Of a stretch of DNA of 46,249 nucleotides, positions 1 to 6,735 are shown in pieces; position 1 is the first letter of the stretch; each line of letters starts with the position of its first letter. Under the pieces are notes generated by a model. That model worked only from the letters and a program-made list of their open reading frames with translations. It searched no databases and had not been told where the DNA came from. This DNA is from Spirochaetes bacterium ADurb.Bin133. Its GTDB lineage: Bacteria > Spirochaetota > GWE2-31-10 > MWDO01. The DNA lies in NCBI GenBank assembly GCA_002070605.1, contig MWDO01000022.1, forward strand, positions 1-46,249. The letters run 5' to 3'. Both the position numbers and the translations under genes were made by a program.

Positions 1-2118
1 AACAATCTTTCATCGTACTTAACCAAACTTGGTTCAATTATAACCGCTTTAGCAGATTTAATCAATACTTTTACCTTAGCATCATATGCGTCGACTACGA
101 CTACAACAATTGAACCCACGACGACTACGGTAGAACCATCTACTACTACCACAACAACGACAATCGCTCCAACTACGACTACTATTGATCCAACAACTAT
201 TGGAGCTTATTTAAGAGGCAACTTCACAGGCTGGATTTTTGACAGTTCATATAAAATGACTTGTACAGATGCGGCGACCGGAACTTACGAATATACTTTA
301 ACTGGATTGGATTCCTACCCATATTTTAAAGTTATTGGAAACGACAAATATTGGAACGAGGCTCAATCGCTAAAACCTTACGACGAAATCAATTTGAACG
401 ATTTGGAAGAGGATTTGTTGAATACAGCAAATAATTATGTGTGGACTGTTACGGGCGTTACAGGCGTATATGATGCGGCGGGCGGAAAAGAGTGGGCTGC
501 AGGTATCGTCGGCGGAGCTATGAATAACTTCACATACAAGAGGATTGGTGGACAGTATAAAGTAACTGTTAAAGGGCTTGGAATAGATCCGATAAACAAT
601 AATTTCTTTCCTATGGATGCAGATAAGGGGATTATATATATAAAGCTTGACGAAATCGTTCCAGGGGCGGAAAGGATTGACGTATATGTATCCGATAACG
701 GCGTTAAACTAGGTATACCCGACGGGACGAGCGATTTTGATAGGGTAGGTATAGACGGCGGTTATCTGGAAAAAAGTTTTAATATCGTAAACGGTAGCGG
801 AGCTCAGATTAGCTTAAACGGCTCTCCGAGAGTCGCTATATCGGGAGACGACGCGGCGGACTTTACCGTTACTCAGACTCCGATGAGCGTAGTTCCGTCC
901 GGCAATCAGACGACATTTAAGATAAAATTCGCTCCTACAACTGCGGGAGTCAAGAGCGCTCTTGCAACTATACAATACGATACGACGAATAATCTGATTT
1001 TTAATCTTACCGGACGGGGAGCCGAAAAGGTTGCGAATCCTGCCTTTAGTCTGTCCGGCGGAGAGTCGAACGTTTATACGACGGCTCAATCTGTCGAGAT
1101 AACCTCGGCGACCGCCGGGGCGATAATAAGATATACTACCGATTGGACTATTCCGTCGAAAACAAACGGGACTCTGTATACCGGAGCGCTAAGTATATCG
1201 CAAACGACTACGATAAAAGCTATCGCATATATAGACGATACGTATCTGGATTCGGACGTAGTTGAGATATTATACTATTTTTCGCCCGTTTTTGCTATGG
1301 TCGACGTCCCGTCCGGCATTTTTAATATGAACGATAATTATCTTGTAGAGTTATCCGCGTTTAAGATGGGAAAATACGAGGTAACTTATGAGTTATGGTA
1401 TGAGGTAAAAACATGGGCTACAGCTAATGATTATACCTTTGCTAACTCCGGAGGAATGGGATACGGCGGAGGTAATACAAGTAGCAATCCTGTAACTTAT
1501 GTTAATTGGAGAGACTGTATAGTATGGTGCAACGCCTATACGGAGTATTACAATCTTACAAACGATCCGGATCTTACCCCCGTTTACTGGAGCGACTCCG
1601 GTTTTACGACTCTGTTGAAAAAGTCGACTAATACGGGTAGCGTTGATACTACCCCCGGTAGCGAGGATAAGCCCTATGTTAAGTGGTCTGCAGACGGATT
1701 TAGACTGCCTACCGAAGCGGAGTGGGAGTACGCAGCGCGTTATCAAGACGGGTCAAGCTGGACTCCTACAAACTACATGTCGGGCGCATCCGCCGATTGT
1801 GACGACACGGGGGCATGCGGCAAAGTAGCGTGGTATAGCGCTAACAGCGGTAGTAGAACTCATAACGTTGGAACAAAGAAGCCGAATCAGTTCGGTATAT
1901 ACGATATGTCCGGTAATGTCTACGAGTGGTGCTGGGACTGGTACGGAGAGCTACAGAGCGGAGTAATGGATCCGGTAGGTCCGGACGATGGGTCATACCG
2001 GCTTATTCGCGGCGGAGGCTGGGGCGGCGATGCTAACGATTGTCGAGTTGACTGCCGGTTCGACTACTACCCGTGGGACAGTGACCGCCAGCTTGGTTTT
2101 CGCCTTGTCAGGCGGTAG
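1..2118 (+). CDS. Multidomain surface protein with C-terminal SUMF/FGE-sulfatase (C-type-lectin-like) domain; 5' end outside window
   Basis: The frame is open from base 1, so this is the last 705 codons of a longer gene and the ATG at 256 is internal. Visible order: unknown start; a Thr-rich linker with repeated TTTT-I/V-x-P units (about residues 32-67); a carbohydrate-binding-like beta domain (about 68-165); a HYDIN/ASH-like beta domain rich in FKIKFAPTTAG-type sequence (about 255-345); a chitobiase C-terminal-like domain (about 345-425); and a SUMF domain (about 430-705) with RLPTEAEWEYAAR, MSGNVYEWCWDWYG and final LGFRLVRR. Of the two redox cysteines of true formylglycine-generating enzyme, the first aligns with G676 and the second with C681, so FGE activity is unlikely and a ligand-binding fold is more likely. 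Probably exported, but the signal peptide is not in view. The family's usual GGSW and P-D-x-R positions read GGGW and P-W-D-S, which fits a retroelement-diversified end. Confidence 0.85.
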   Translation, partial: NNLSSYLTKLGSIITALADLINTFTLASYASTTTTTIEPTTTTVEPSTTTTTTTIAPTTTTIDPTTIGAYLRGNFTGWIFDSSYKMTCTDAATGTYEYTLTGLDSYPYFKVIGNDKYWNEAQSLKPYDEINLNDLEEDLLNTANNYVWTVTGVTGVYDAAGGKEWAAGIVGGAMNNFTYKRIGGQYKVTVKGLGIDPINNNFFPMDADKGIIYIKLDEIVPGAERIDVYVSDNGVKLGIPDGTSDFDRVGIDGGYLEKSFNIVNGSGAQISLNGSPRVAISGDDAADFTVTQTPMSVVPSGNQTTFKIKFAPTTAGVKSALATIQYDTTNNLIFNLTGRGAEKVANPAFSLSGGESNVYTTAQSVEITSATAGAIIRYTTDWTIPSKTNGTLYTGALSISQTTTIKAIAYIDDTYLDSDVVEILYYFSPVFAMVDVPSGIFNMNDNYLVELSAFKMGKYEVTYELWYEVKTWATANDYTFANSGGMGYGGGNTSSNPVTYVNWRDCIVWCNAYTEYYNLTNDPDLTPVYWSDSGFTTLLKKSTNTGSVDTTPGSEDKPYVKWSADGFRLPTEAEWEYAARYQDGSSWTPTNYMSGASADCDDTGACGKVAWYSANSGSRTHNVGTKKPNQFGIYDMSGNVYEWCWDWYGELQSGVMDPVGPDDGSYRLIRGGGWGGDANDCRVDCRFDYYPWDSDRQLGFRLVRR
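2008..2118 (+). other. Candidate DGR variable region at the 3' end of the SUMF gene
   Basis: Between RGG (670-672) and LGFR (698-701), most positions that vary or are normally Asn/Asp/Ser/Arg are NNY codons, many ending in C (GGC, GGC, GAT, AAC, GAT, GAC, TGC, TTC, GAC, TAC, TAC, GAC, AGT, GAC, CGC). That is the pattern left by adenine-directed mutagenesis of AAY or AGY template codons. The gene end itself forms a 5-bp stem with a TGTC loop (2101-2114), and a larger hairpin begins ten bases after the stop. Diversity-generating retroelements acting on this fold are established in Treponema; the assignment here is inference, because no template repeat or reverse transcriptase lies in the window. 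Confidence 0.45.
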
Positions 2119-2127
2119 GGGGTACTT

Positions 2128-2174
2128 CTCGTCGGGTTTGCGTCCTTTAGGGCGCAGGGCGTAAACCCGACGAG
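2128..2174. repeat. Palindromic hairpin, copy 1 (just after SUMF stop)
   Basis: Perfect 12-bp arms CTCGTCGGGTTT (2128-2139) and AAACCCGACGAG (2163-2174) enclose an inner GCGTCC-TTTA-GGGCGC hairpin with one G-T pair. There is no downstream T-run, so it is not a typical intrinsic terminator. Bases 2128-2154 recur exactly at 2928-2954. It could be the cruciform needed next to a DGR target, or a REP-type palindrome. Confidence 0.8.
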
Positions 2175-2214
2175 GAACTGGGGGAGAGGCGGGGGAAAGG
2201 ACATATATTATATA

Positions 2215-2223
2215 GTTGTGCGC
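2215..2223 (+). repeat. Direct repeat GTTGTGCGC, copy 1
   Basis: The nonamer GTTGTGCGC occurs here and at 2671-2679, bracketing a single small ORF (2272-2574). The layout resembles an integron gene cassette, but the core differs at one position from the GTTRRRY consensus. Confidence 0.4.
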
Positions 2224-2271
2224 AATTTGGGCGAAGAATTGTAAGTATAATAATTTAAAAAGGAGAGTTAA

Positions 2272-2574
2272 ATGGGATATTTAAATTTAAATAGTGGAAC
2301 AATACAAAATTTTTCTGTTTCACAGGTAGCAGAGTCTTCAGATCTTATCGTTGTTCATGTAACAATAGATACAGATTTAGGTACAACTAAGTATCGAATT
2401 TGTGAAGATACTAGAGCAACAATAAAAGATATAATAAATGATTTTAATAATGGATTAAATACAGCAAAATCAAGCGATGCTGATTTTTATATTAATGAAT
2501 ATCAGGAACGTGATTATATTTTTGTAACTTTTCCTAATGGAGAGACAAAACAATATACAGCAAAAAGGATTTAA
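2272..2574 (+). CDS. Hypothetical 100-aa protein in a cassette-like unit
   Basis: ATG start preceded by AAAGGAGAG with good spacing. The 100-residue product has no signal peptide, membrane segment or recognised motif. It looks like a small soluble alpha/beta protein (a strand-rich start, a helix around residues 48-65, then strands). It is much more AT-rich than the GC-rich sequence on either side, and it lies alone between two GTTGTGCGC repeats with a 10-bp inverted repeat after its stop. That combination suggests a horizontally moved orphan gene. No function is proposed. Confidence 0.7.
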   Translation: MGYLNLNSGTIQNFSVSQVAESSDLIVVHVTIDTDLGTTKYRICEDTRATIKDIINDFNNGLNTAKSSDADFYINEYQERDYIFVTFPNGETKQYTAKRI

Positions 2575-2602
2575 AATATTTGGTCAGGGACTGTACATAA
2601 AA

Positions 2603-2665
2603 GCAAGTATGACTTCGCTTCCTATCGGTCGCTTTTCGGCAAAATGAGAAACATCTCATACTTGC
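2603..2665. repeat. Inverted repeat downstream of the orphan gene (possible attC-like site)
   Basis: GCAAGTATGA (2603-2612) and TCATACTTGC (2656-2665) are perfect 10-bp inverted arms separated by 43 bases with weaker internal pairing, followed at once by GTTGTGCGC. This is the general shape of an integron attC site, but the outer R-box symmetry is poor. Confidence 0.5.
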
Positions 2666-2670
2666 GAAAC

Positions 2671-2679
2671 GTTGTGCGC
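2671..2679 (+). repeat. Direct repeat GTTGTGCGC, copy 2
   Basis: Second copy of the nonamer at 2215-2223, 456 bases downstream, placed after the orphan gene's inverted repeat and just before the decayed frame at 2710. Confidence 0.4.
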
Positions 2680-2709
2680 CATTTTTCTTTTATAGTTTTA
2701 GGATAAAAT

Positions 2710-2904
2710 ATGTTTAACAAAAGTGATAATCTTATTTCTATATCTCTATATCAGATGAATATGATTTAAGGGAAGGATTTTATTTATTTAAAGATGATGG
2801 CGGGGCTGCAAAAAGGAACGGGAAGTTATACTTACGGCGATGAGGTTAGCGTCGCGGGGACTTCATACGGTAATGTAGTTATAGTTAAATACGGCGCGCC
2901 GTAA
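2710..2904 (+). pseudogene. Decayed small gene with in-frame stop and probable frameshifts
   Basis: From ATG 2710 the frame codes 19 residues and then hits TAA at 2767-2769. The same frame continues after the stop and encodes a plausible tail from about 2794, including SYTYGDEVSVAGTSYG, ending at TAA 2902-2904. The stretch 2751-2815 reads better in another frame (SDEYDLREGFYLFKDDGG). Switching frame near the CTATATC repeat and again at the A-run around 2810 would restore one protein of about 60 residues. It is followed by a second copy of the long hairpin. The family is unknown. An alternative is a short independent ORF at 2794-2904. Confidence 0.4.
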
Positions 2905-2928
2905 GGCGCGGTCCTTAGTCCTTAGTCC
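2891..2928. repeat. Perfect palindrome and short tandem repeat
   Basis: ACGGCGCGCCGT (2891-2902) is a perfect 12-bp palindrome overlapping the end of the decayed frame. It is followed by two tandem copies of GTCCTTA plus GTCC (2911-2928), directly abutting hairpin copy 2. Confidence 0.6.
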
Positions 2929-2967
2929 TCGTCGGGTTTGCGTCCTTTAGGGCGAAACCCGACGAGG
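2927..2967. repeat. Palindromic hairpin, copy 2
   Basis: Arms CCTCGTCGGGTTT (2927-2939) and AAACCCGACGAGG (2955-2967) continue inward through GCGTCC-TTTA-GGGCG, giving about 18 paired bases with one bulge and a TTTA loop. A 27-base core is identical to copy 1 near 2128. Confidence 0.8.
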
Positions 2968-2992
2968 AACCGGGAGATTTTATTAAGCGTCC

Positions 2993-3031
2993 CATATGTG
3001 TCAAATTTATTTTGACACATATGCGTTTTTT
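2993..3031. terminator. Terminator-like hairpin made from CATATG-family repeat
   Basis: CATATGTGTCAAA (2993-3005), loop TTTAT, TTTGACACATATG (3011-3023) form a perfect 13-bp stem followed by CG and a run of eight T. It could end transcription of the accessory region. Its arms belong to the dispersed CATATGYGTCAA repeat family. Confidence 0.55.
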
Positions 3032-3182
3032 TAACCTTCTCGTCTTCAGGATGAAAAGCGCTCGACCCCGCCGCGCGCTAGTCCATCCGCGGACGTCGGT
3101 CGGTTTTTTGCCCTCTTTGGTAAAAAAGTAAAAGCATATCCTTCTTATAATTATTATTTTTTTAAAGAAAACAACTATATAT

Positions 3183-3211
3183 TTGTAAATTATTAGATTT
3201 TGCGCTATTAT
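3183..3211 (+). promoter_or_regulatory. Probable promoter of the response regulator gene
   Basis: TTGTAA, 17-base spacer, TATTAT. The 15-mer ATTTTGCGCTATTAT here (3197-3211) is repeated exactly at 34917-34931 upstream of another gene. Confidence 0.4.
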
Positions 3212-3243
3212 TTATAAAAAATACCGATTAAGAGAGAGATATT

Positions 3244-3615
3244 ATGTATAATAATTCTTTTAAAAAAATATTAATTGTTGACGACGATTTGACTTTTTTA
3301 AAGCCGTTATGTAAATTCTTAACCCTTATGAAATTTCAAGTTAATATTGCTGAAAATGGATTTAGCGGATTGGATTTACATAACTATATTAAATTCGACT
3401 TAATAATTACCGACCTGAAAATGGAAGGAATGAACGGGATCGAGCTGATAAATTTTTTACTAACCAAATACCCGGAGACGAAAATAATAGTTATTTCCGG
3501 GCATATAGATTTAGAGGAATTTCAGGAAGTAAAAAACAACATATACGTAAAAGCTATATTTGAGAAACCGGTAGATTACGAACAACTTTTAAAAAAAATT
3601 AAAGAGATTATCTAA
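3244..3615 (+). CDS. Single-domain response regulator (CheY-like receiver)
   Basis: The 123-residue product is a complete receiver domain: acidic pocket D13-D15, phosphoacceptor D57 in IITDLKM, S85 in VISGH and K108 in FEKPV. There is no output domain, so it would act through protein contacts, as in phosphorelay or chemotaxis-type signalling. No histidine kinase lies next to it. The gene converges on the hydrolase gene, with stop codons nine bases apart. The start is the ATG after AGAGAGAT. Confidence 0.9.
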   Translation: MYNNSFKKILIVDDDLTFLKPLCKFLTLMKFQVNIAENGFSGLDLHNYIKFDLIITDLKMEGMNGIELINFLLTKYPETKIIVISGHIDLEEFQEVKNNIYVKAIFEKPVDYEQLLKKIKEII

Positions 3616-3624
3616 ATAAATTTG

Positions 3625-5109
3625 TTAGTTATTTTCCGAAACTATCGGATTAATTCGCCCTTCTAAAATTATTTTTACCATATCTGCGTATCGGAGTATT
3701 TGATGTTGAATATTGGATTTAGAATATAACTTAGAATAATCTTCTTCATATAGTCTGTAAAGTTCTTCATTCAGAAAGAATGAAATATTCAAATTTATAG
3801 CGTTTTTAAATTTTTCCTCGGTAGATTGACCGAATTTCAGATCAAAAAACAAGATATCAAAATCCCATCCGCCGGCTTTCATATACGAATCCTGATAAGA
3901 GTAAATCTGTATATGAGGAATCGTATAGTTTAGTTGATATTCCCGTCCGGGCGTACCCAGAGTTAAAAGTAACTGAACGAAATATCCGTCGTCTTTCAAC
4001 AAATTGGCTACTATTATCATAATATTGCCCCCGTGACTGTGTCCTACAAGATTAACGGGGATAGAATAAGTCGAGACGTTACGAGCCGCCGCTTCTTCAA
4101 AAATATAGGATTTAATATTGTGATAAAAAAGCAGGGCGGCGTCCGTTCTGGCTTTATCGTTATTTTCGCCTTTCCACCCCAAGAATATTCCTTTTTTTGA
4201 ATTTAGATAAGACGCTATTTTTTCGGCGTAGCCGTAGCTATCCGGTTTGCCTTTTTCAGAAAGAAAATATTTATCGATAGGCATTTTAAGAGACAAACGG
4301 GTCCCGTTTGTTACAAAAGTTAACGCCGAACGATCAAGCGAGGAAACGGCAGATTTTATCTCTTCTATTTTATCTTTAACTTCGGTTATCAAGGTCGGCA
4401 ACATATTTTTTTTTGTCTCTTTGTAATTATTTTTTACTCCGTCTTTATTACTCTTTATTTTTTCTTCTTCTTTCTCAAGGGCTTCGTTCATAGATATTTT
4501 TAGATTTTCTTCTTGAGTCTCTCTTTCATTTTTGATTTTTTTCTTATCCGATACGTAAGTTTTATATAATTTTCTTTTTTTATCTTTATACTGCTTTTCT
4601 TCTTCTTCAAGCGCTTTGATCTTGACCTTATAATCTCGTTTTAATATAGACAAGTTAAGTTTATAGTTCTCTTTGGCGGTATTTTTTCCATATTCTTTTT
4701 TTTCCCTGTAATAATTTTGTTTTGCCTCTTTTTTCGCAGCTTTATAATCGTTTTCAGATTGTTCGTAAGCCTCGTTAAAAGATTTTTCTATCTCCTCCTT
4801 CTCATTTTTATATATTTTATAAAGCGCTTTTTTTTGTCTCTTATAATCGGCTTTTAGAGCCGCTATTTCATTTTCAAGGTTATTATCCAGTTGCTCTTCC
4901 TTCATTTTTAATTCTTCTTTTAAACCTTTTGCGTCGGAAAAGTACGACTTGATAAGTTGAACTCTTTGCTCTTTTAACTCTTTTCTATATTCGTATTCTA
5001 GTTGCTTTATAATAGCGTCCGAAAAGGAATCGTTTGTCGAGTCGGATTGCGAGAACGCCTTAAAACAAAAAAGCGAAATAAATATTAAGTATCGGATATT
5101 TTTTAACAA
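3625..5109 (-). CDS. Secreted coiled-coil protein with C-terminal alpha/beta-hydrolase (lipase-like) domain
   Basis: 494 residues. The start is TTG with GAGGAG seven bases upstream and gives a typical signal peptide (hydrophobic core about 7-17, likely cut after AFS). Residues about 30-240 are an almost uninterrupted Lys/Glu/Tyr-rich coiled coil. Residues about 260-450 carry a hydrolase domain with the nucleophile elbow GHSHGG (S358) and a following LGTPGR strand-turn, as in triacylglycerol lipase or thioesterase-like enzymes. The catalytic Asp and His cannot be fixed by eye. It is probably periplasmic or surface exposed, with the coiled coil acting as a stalk or envelope spacer. The substrate is unknown. 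Confidence 0.7.
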   Translation of the reverse strand: MLKNIRYLIFISLFCFKAFSQSDSTNDSFSDAIIKQLEYEYRKELKEQRVQLIKSYFSDAKGLKEELKMKEEQLDNNLENEIAALKADYKRQKKALYKIYKNEKEEIEKSFNEAYEQSENDYKAAKKEAKQNYYREKKEYGKNTAKENYKLNLSILKRDYKVKIKALEEEEKQYKDKKRKLYKTYVSDKKKIKNERETQEENLKISMNEALEKEEEKIKSNKDGVKNNYKETKKNMLPTLITEVKDKIEEIKSAVSSLDRSALTFVTNGTRLSLKMPIDKYFLSEKGKPDSYGYAEKIASYLNSKKGIFLGWKGENNDKARTDAALLFYHNIKSYIFEEAAARNVSTYSIPVNLVGHSHGGNIMIIVANLLKDDGYFVQLLLTLGTPGREYQLNYTIPHIQIYSYQDSYMKAGGWDFDILFFDLKFGQSTEEKFKNAINLNISFFLNEELYRLYEEDYSKLYSKSNIQHQILRYADMVKIILEGRINPIVSENN

Positions 5110-5193
5110 GTCGTATCTCCTCGATTTTTAATAATATATTATATTTTATAACAATGTAAAATTGAAAAGCAAGTTTTTTATGGAAAATTTATA

Positions 5194-5222
5194 TTGAAAA
5201 TTTAACTTTTTTTATATATCAT
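5194..5222 (+). promoter_or_regulatory. Probable promoter for the PurF-like/hydrogenase operon
   Basis: TTGAAA, 17-base spacer, TATCAT, located 47 bases before the PurF-like start codon in the divergent intergenic region. Confidence 0.5.
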
Positions 5223-5268
5223 CTTTCTAATAAAAAAGGCGAATTTAGCGGCTTTCAAAGGAAAATAT

Positions 5269-6675
5269 ATGGGCGGTTTTTTTGGCGCGACTCTCAATAA
5301 AGACTGCGCCGTCGATTTGTTTTATGGGACAGATTACCATTCGCATTTAGGAACAAAAAGGGGCGGTTTGTCTATACTGGATGGCGATAATTTTATCAGA
5401 TTTATTCACGACATTACCAACGCTCAATTTAAAAGTAAATTTGAAGAAGACATAAACAAAATGCATGGTAAAAGCGGAATCGGCGTAATAAGCAACTGCG
5501 ATAATCAACCGCTAATCATCGGTTCTCATCTCGGAACTTATTCGATTGCTACGGTCGGGGCGGTTAAAAATATGGAAGAGATCGCCCAAAAAACTTTTAA
5601 AAAGAGGACTACCCATTTTTCTGAGATGAGCGGCGGCGAAATAAACTCGACCGAGCTTATTTCTACGATAATCAACCGCGGAGAAAGCTTTATCGAGGGG
5701 ATCAATAACGTTTATGAAACAATCGACGGCTCTTGTTCAATATTGATATTGACAAAAAAAGGAATTTACGCGGTAAGAGACAGATACGGTAGAACTCCGG
5801 TTGTCATAGGAAAAAGCGAATATGGATATTCGGTTGCAACCGAGAGCGCTTGTTTTCCGAATATCGGTTACGAAGTATATAAAGAGTTAGGTCCCGGCGA
5901 AACGGTGTTTATTACCAGCGAATCCGTTGAAACCGTTATCAAACCAAAGAATAAGTTGCAAATTTGCGCTTTTTTGTGGATATACTACGGTTATCCCTCC
6001 TCCTCGTACGAAGGAATTAATGTCGAGGAATCAAGGTATAATTGCGGAGCCGCGTTGGCTAGGAACGACAAAGTCGATATAGATTACGTAGCGGGTATTC
6101 CCGACTCGGGGACCGCTCACGCCATAGGATACTCGTTTGAAGCGAAAGTCCCTTTTAAACGGCCTTACGTTAAATATACGCCTTCGTGGTCCAGAAGTTT
6201 TATGCCTCAAAATCAGGAAGCCCGCGATCTTGTCGCAAAAATGAAGCTTATTCCTATAAGGGAACTAACCGCGGATAAAAGGATGCTATTTTGCGACGAC
6301 TCGATTGTAAGAGGGACTCAATTAAAAAACGCGTTTAAAAAATTATTCTATTTTGGAGCTAAAGAGATACATATGCGCATAGCTTGTCCGCCGCTTTTAT
6401 TTGCATGCAAATTCCTGAATTTCTCAAGGTCCGGTTCGGAAATGGATCTTGCCGCCAATAAAGCGATACGGCAGATTGAAGGGAAAGATATTACGGATAA
6501 AAGCGAATATCTCGATCCAAGAAGCGATAAATACTGTAAAATGATAGAAGCAATAAGGGGAAAAATCGGAGTTACGACTTTATCTTATCTATCGTTGCCG
6601 GATATGATAAAAGCGATCGGACTGCCCGAAGAAAGCGTATGTTCTTATTGTTGGAATGGGAAAGAATGTAAATAA
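5269..6675 (+). CDS. PurF-like amidophosphoribosyltransferase paralogue lacking the glutaminase nucleophile
   Basis: 468 residues, normal PurF length, with an N-terminal Ntn-glutaminase-like domain (about 1-230) and a phosphoribosyltransferase domain (about 240-420). The usual Met-Cys-Gly start reads MGGFFG, so the catalytic Cys is Gly and glutamine hydrolysis is not expected. The PRPP loop is intact (LFCDDSIVRGTQ, D343/D344). The cysteines that bind the [4Fe-4S] cluster in Bacillus-type PurF have counterparts at C233, C373 or C380, C458 and C461. A similar Met-Gly-Gly paralogue is recalled from Bacteroides. It lies 60 bases upstream of an [FeFe] hydrogenase with shared orientation, and no other purine genes are nearby. 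It may use free ammonia or have a redox or regulatory role. Start from ATG with AAAGGA upstream. Confidence 0.85.
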   Translation: MGGFFGATLNKDCAVDLFYGTDYHSHLGTKRGGLSILDGDNFIRFIHDITNAQFKSKFEEDINKMHGKSGIGVISNCDNQPLIIGSHLGTYSIATVGAVKNMEEIAQKTFKKRTTHFSEMSGGEINSTELISTIINRGESFIEGINNVYETIDGSCSILILTKKGIYAVRDRYGRTPVVIGKSEYGYSVATESACFPNIGYEVYKELGPGETVFITSESVETVIKPKNKLQICAFLWIYYGYPSSSYEGINVEESRYNCGAALARNDKVDIDYVAGIPDSGTAHAIGYSFEAKVPFKRPYVKYTPSWSRSFMPQNQEARDLVAKMKLIPIRELTADKRMLFCDDSIVRGTQLKNAFKKLFYFGAKEIHMRIACPPLLFACKFLNFSRSGSEMDLAANKAIRQIEGKDITDKSEYLDPRSDKYCKMIEAIRGKIGVTTLSYLSLPDMIKAIGLPEESVCSYCWNGKECK

Positions 6676-6735
6676 ACGATTGTAAATCTTTTTAGCGGTT
6701 TAATACAATTAGAATATTAACCCGGGGGGTTTTGT

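Noticed and set aside
256-258. ATG at 256 as the start of the SUMF gene
   Set aside because: The frame is open back to base 1 and encodes a Thr-rich linker continuing into the same protein, so the gene starts before the window.
814-1089. Minus-strand ORFs opposite the SUMF gene and similar shadows elsewhere
   Set aside because: They lie opposite well-supported genes, have no ribosome site and encode no recognisable domain.
2119-3130. CRISPR array
   Set aside because: Repeats are palindromes and short direct repeats with irregular spacing; no regularly spaced repeat-spacer units or cas genes.
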